DNA of 6,141 bases from Acidobacteria bacterium AH-259-G07 (GTDB lineage Bacteria > Acidobacteriota > UBA6911 > RPQK01 > JADFOI01): NCBI GenBank assembly GCA_027717925.1, contig JALLON010000161.1, forward strand, positions 1-6,141, given 5' to 3'. The notes under the pieces are model-generated. The model made no database searches. It was given only the letters and a program-made list of their open reading frames with translations, and was not told the DNA's origin. Within the stretch, counting starts at the first letter, position 1. Each line of letters begins with the position of its first letter. A program made the position numbers and the translations under genes. Of the stretch, positions 5,292-6,141 are shown piece after piece.

Positions 5292-6074
5292 ATGGCCGAG
5301 CCAGTAGTCAGTTTTTCGAAATCGGACGCGGTTGGCGCGATCACTTTGAATCGTCCGCCAGCCAATAGTTACGAAATAGGTCTCATGTGCGATTTGGAGG
5401 CAGCGATTGACGCCGCCAACAGCGACAGCGAGACCAAGGTCGTGATCCTGAAGAGCGCGTTAGAGAAATTCTTTTGCGCGGGCGCGGATATCAAGACTTT
5501 TGCAGTCAACCGTACCCAGGACAATATGGAAATGGTTGGAGTCGCCCACCGGGCCCTAGAAAAGATGAGCACCAGCTCCAAAATTTTCCTAGCCGCCATC
5601 AATGGACATGCACTGGGCGGAGGACTGGAGATCGCTTTGGCCTGTGACCTGCGCTTTGCCGCGGAGGGGGAGTATCGGGTTGGCTTGCCTGAGGTCACGC
5701 TCGGACTGCTTCCAGGCAATGGCGGCACCCAGCGCCTGCCCCGTTTGATTGGAGCGAACAAAGCCTTGGAATTGATGATTGGCGGTGAGACTCTGGTTCC
5801 GGAGAAAGCTCTGCAGTTCGGTATTGTGGACAAACTGTTCACGGCGGATAAACTCCTTGCCGAAACCGAAGCCTATGCGCGGAGGCTCGCCAGCGGAGCG
5901 ACGCAGGCCATTGGACAGATCAAAAGGGCAGTGTATGAGGGAAGTACAATGAAACTGAGCGAGGCCCTCAACCGGGAGCGGGAACTACTGAGGCCGCTCT
6001 TTGACACGGAAGATGCCAAGGAAGGTATCCGCGCTTTTGTTGAGAAACGAAAGCCCGTCTACCGAGGCAGGTGA
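5292..6074 (+). CDS. Enoyl-CoA hydratase/isomerase (crotonase) family protein
   Basis: This 260-residue protein is a full-length crotonase-fold enzyme of the type that hydrates trans-2-enoyl-CoA to 3-hydroxyacyl-CoA in beta-oxidation. The oxyanion-hole segments are present: FCAGADIK (61-68, A65) and GHALGGG (105-111, G110). Both glutamates that activate water in the rat mitochondrial hydratase have counterparts: E113 in GGGLEIALACD and E134 in GLPEVTLGLLPGNGGTQRLP. This favours a true hydratase over an isomerase or decarboxylase relative, which usually lacks one of them. The C-terminal TEDAKEGIRAFVEKRKP is a typical trimer-forming helix of the family, and no fused dehydrogenase domain follows. 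The protein is cytosolic, with no signal peptide. It has its own strong ribosome site and a 212-base gap upstream, so it is probably not part of the mutase operon. No other fatty-acid gene is in view, so pathway and chain-length preference are unknown. Confidence 0.95.
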   Translation: MAEPVVSFSKSDAVGAITLNRPPANSYEIGLMCDLEAAIDAANSDSETKVVILKSALEKFFCAGADIKTFAVNRTQDNMEMVGVAHRALEKMSTSSKIFLAAINGHALGGGLEIALACDLRFAAEGEYRVGLPEVTLGLLPGNGGTQRLPRLIGANKALELMIGGETLVPEKALQFGIVDKLFTADKLLAETEAYARRLASGATQAIGQIKRAVYEGSTMKLSEALNRERELLRPLFDTEDAKEGIRAFVEKRKPVYRGR

Positions 6075-6141
6075 CGGGAAAAAAGAGCTGTCCCCCCTAA
6101 AAACTCCATCCGAAGGGAAGAAAGGCGCTCGCGCAGTCTGA

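Noticed and set aside
5369..5842. 157-codon minus-strand frame inside the enoyl-CoA hydratase gene
   Set aside because: Antisense shadow of a well-supported gene; the low-complexity Ser/Ala/Pro-rich product has no domain features.
6075..6141. Possible half of another repeated palindrome (GAGCTGTCCCC) after the hydratase stop
   Set aside because: Only one arm is visible before the window ends and no complementary arm is found nearby; no terminator or gene start can be supported in these 67 bases.

Overview
The window looks like bacterial chromosome of roughly balanced base composition, densely coding, with Shine-Dalgarno-type sites and short operons. No 16S rRNA or other marker fixes the phylum. 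The archaeal-style sugar-binding loop of the phosphohexomutase and the general gene style fit an environmental, Acidobacteriota-like or other deep-branching bacterium, but this is a guess. There is no phage, plasmid, CRISPR or insertion-sequence gene in view.

Layout: the left third is a minus-strand cluster, read right to left. It contains a 65-residue zinc-ribbon membrane protein (1748-1945), a PP2C-type Ser/Thr protein phosphatase (867-1631), and an amidohydrolase-2 family metal hydrolase (1-859) whose C-terminus runs off the window. The last two are 7 bases apart and look co-transcribed. A 349-base divergent intergenic region follows. It holds a chain of three small overlapping hairpins next to the zinc-ribbon gene, one of which resembles a tRNA T-arm. 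At its other end is a near-perfect 42-base palindrome abutting the next gene. Two plus-strand paralogues of the alpha-D-phosphohexomutase family (2295-3671 and 3706-5079) lie in tandem 34 bases apart. After a 212-base gap comes an enoyl-CoA hydratase/isomerase gene with a strong ribosome binding site (5292-6074).

The most notable point is the tandem pair. The downstream copy has every catalytic loop of an active phosphoglucosamine/phosphohexomutase. The upstream copy is collinear and full length but has lost the catalytic phosphoserine (TASHNP to AAGHNP), the metal-binding aspartates (DADADR to DAEGER), and key residues of the sugar and phosphate loops. It therefore looks like a maintained pseudoenzyme rather than a decaying gene. 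Its start region coincides with the palindrome, which carries a possible Shine-Dalgarno in its stem and a possible TTG start in its loop. A regulatory link between the divergent PP2C phosphatase and the phosphohexomutase pair is possible but unproven. The enoyl-CoA hydratase appears functionally unrelated and has its own translation signals.
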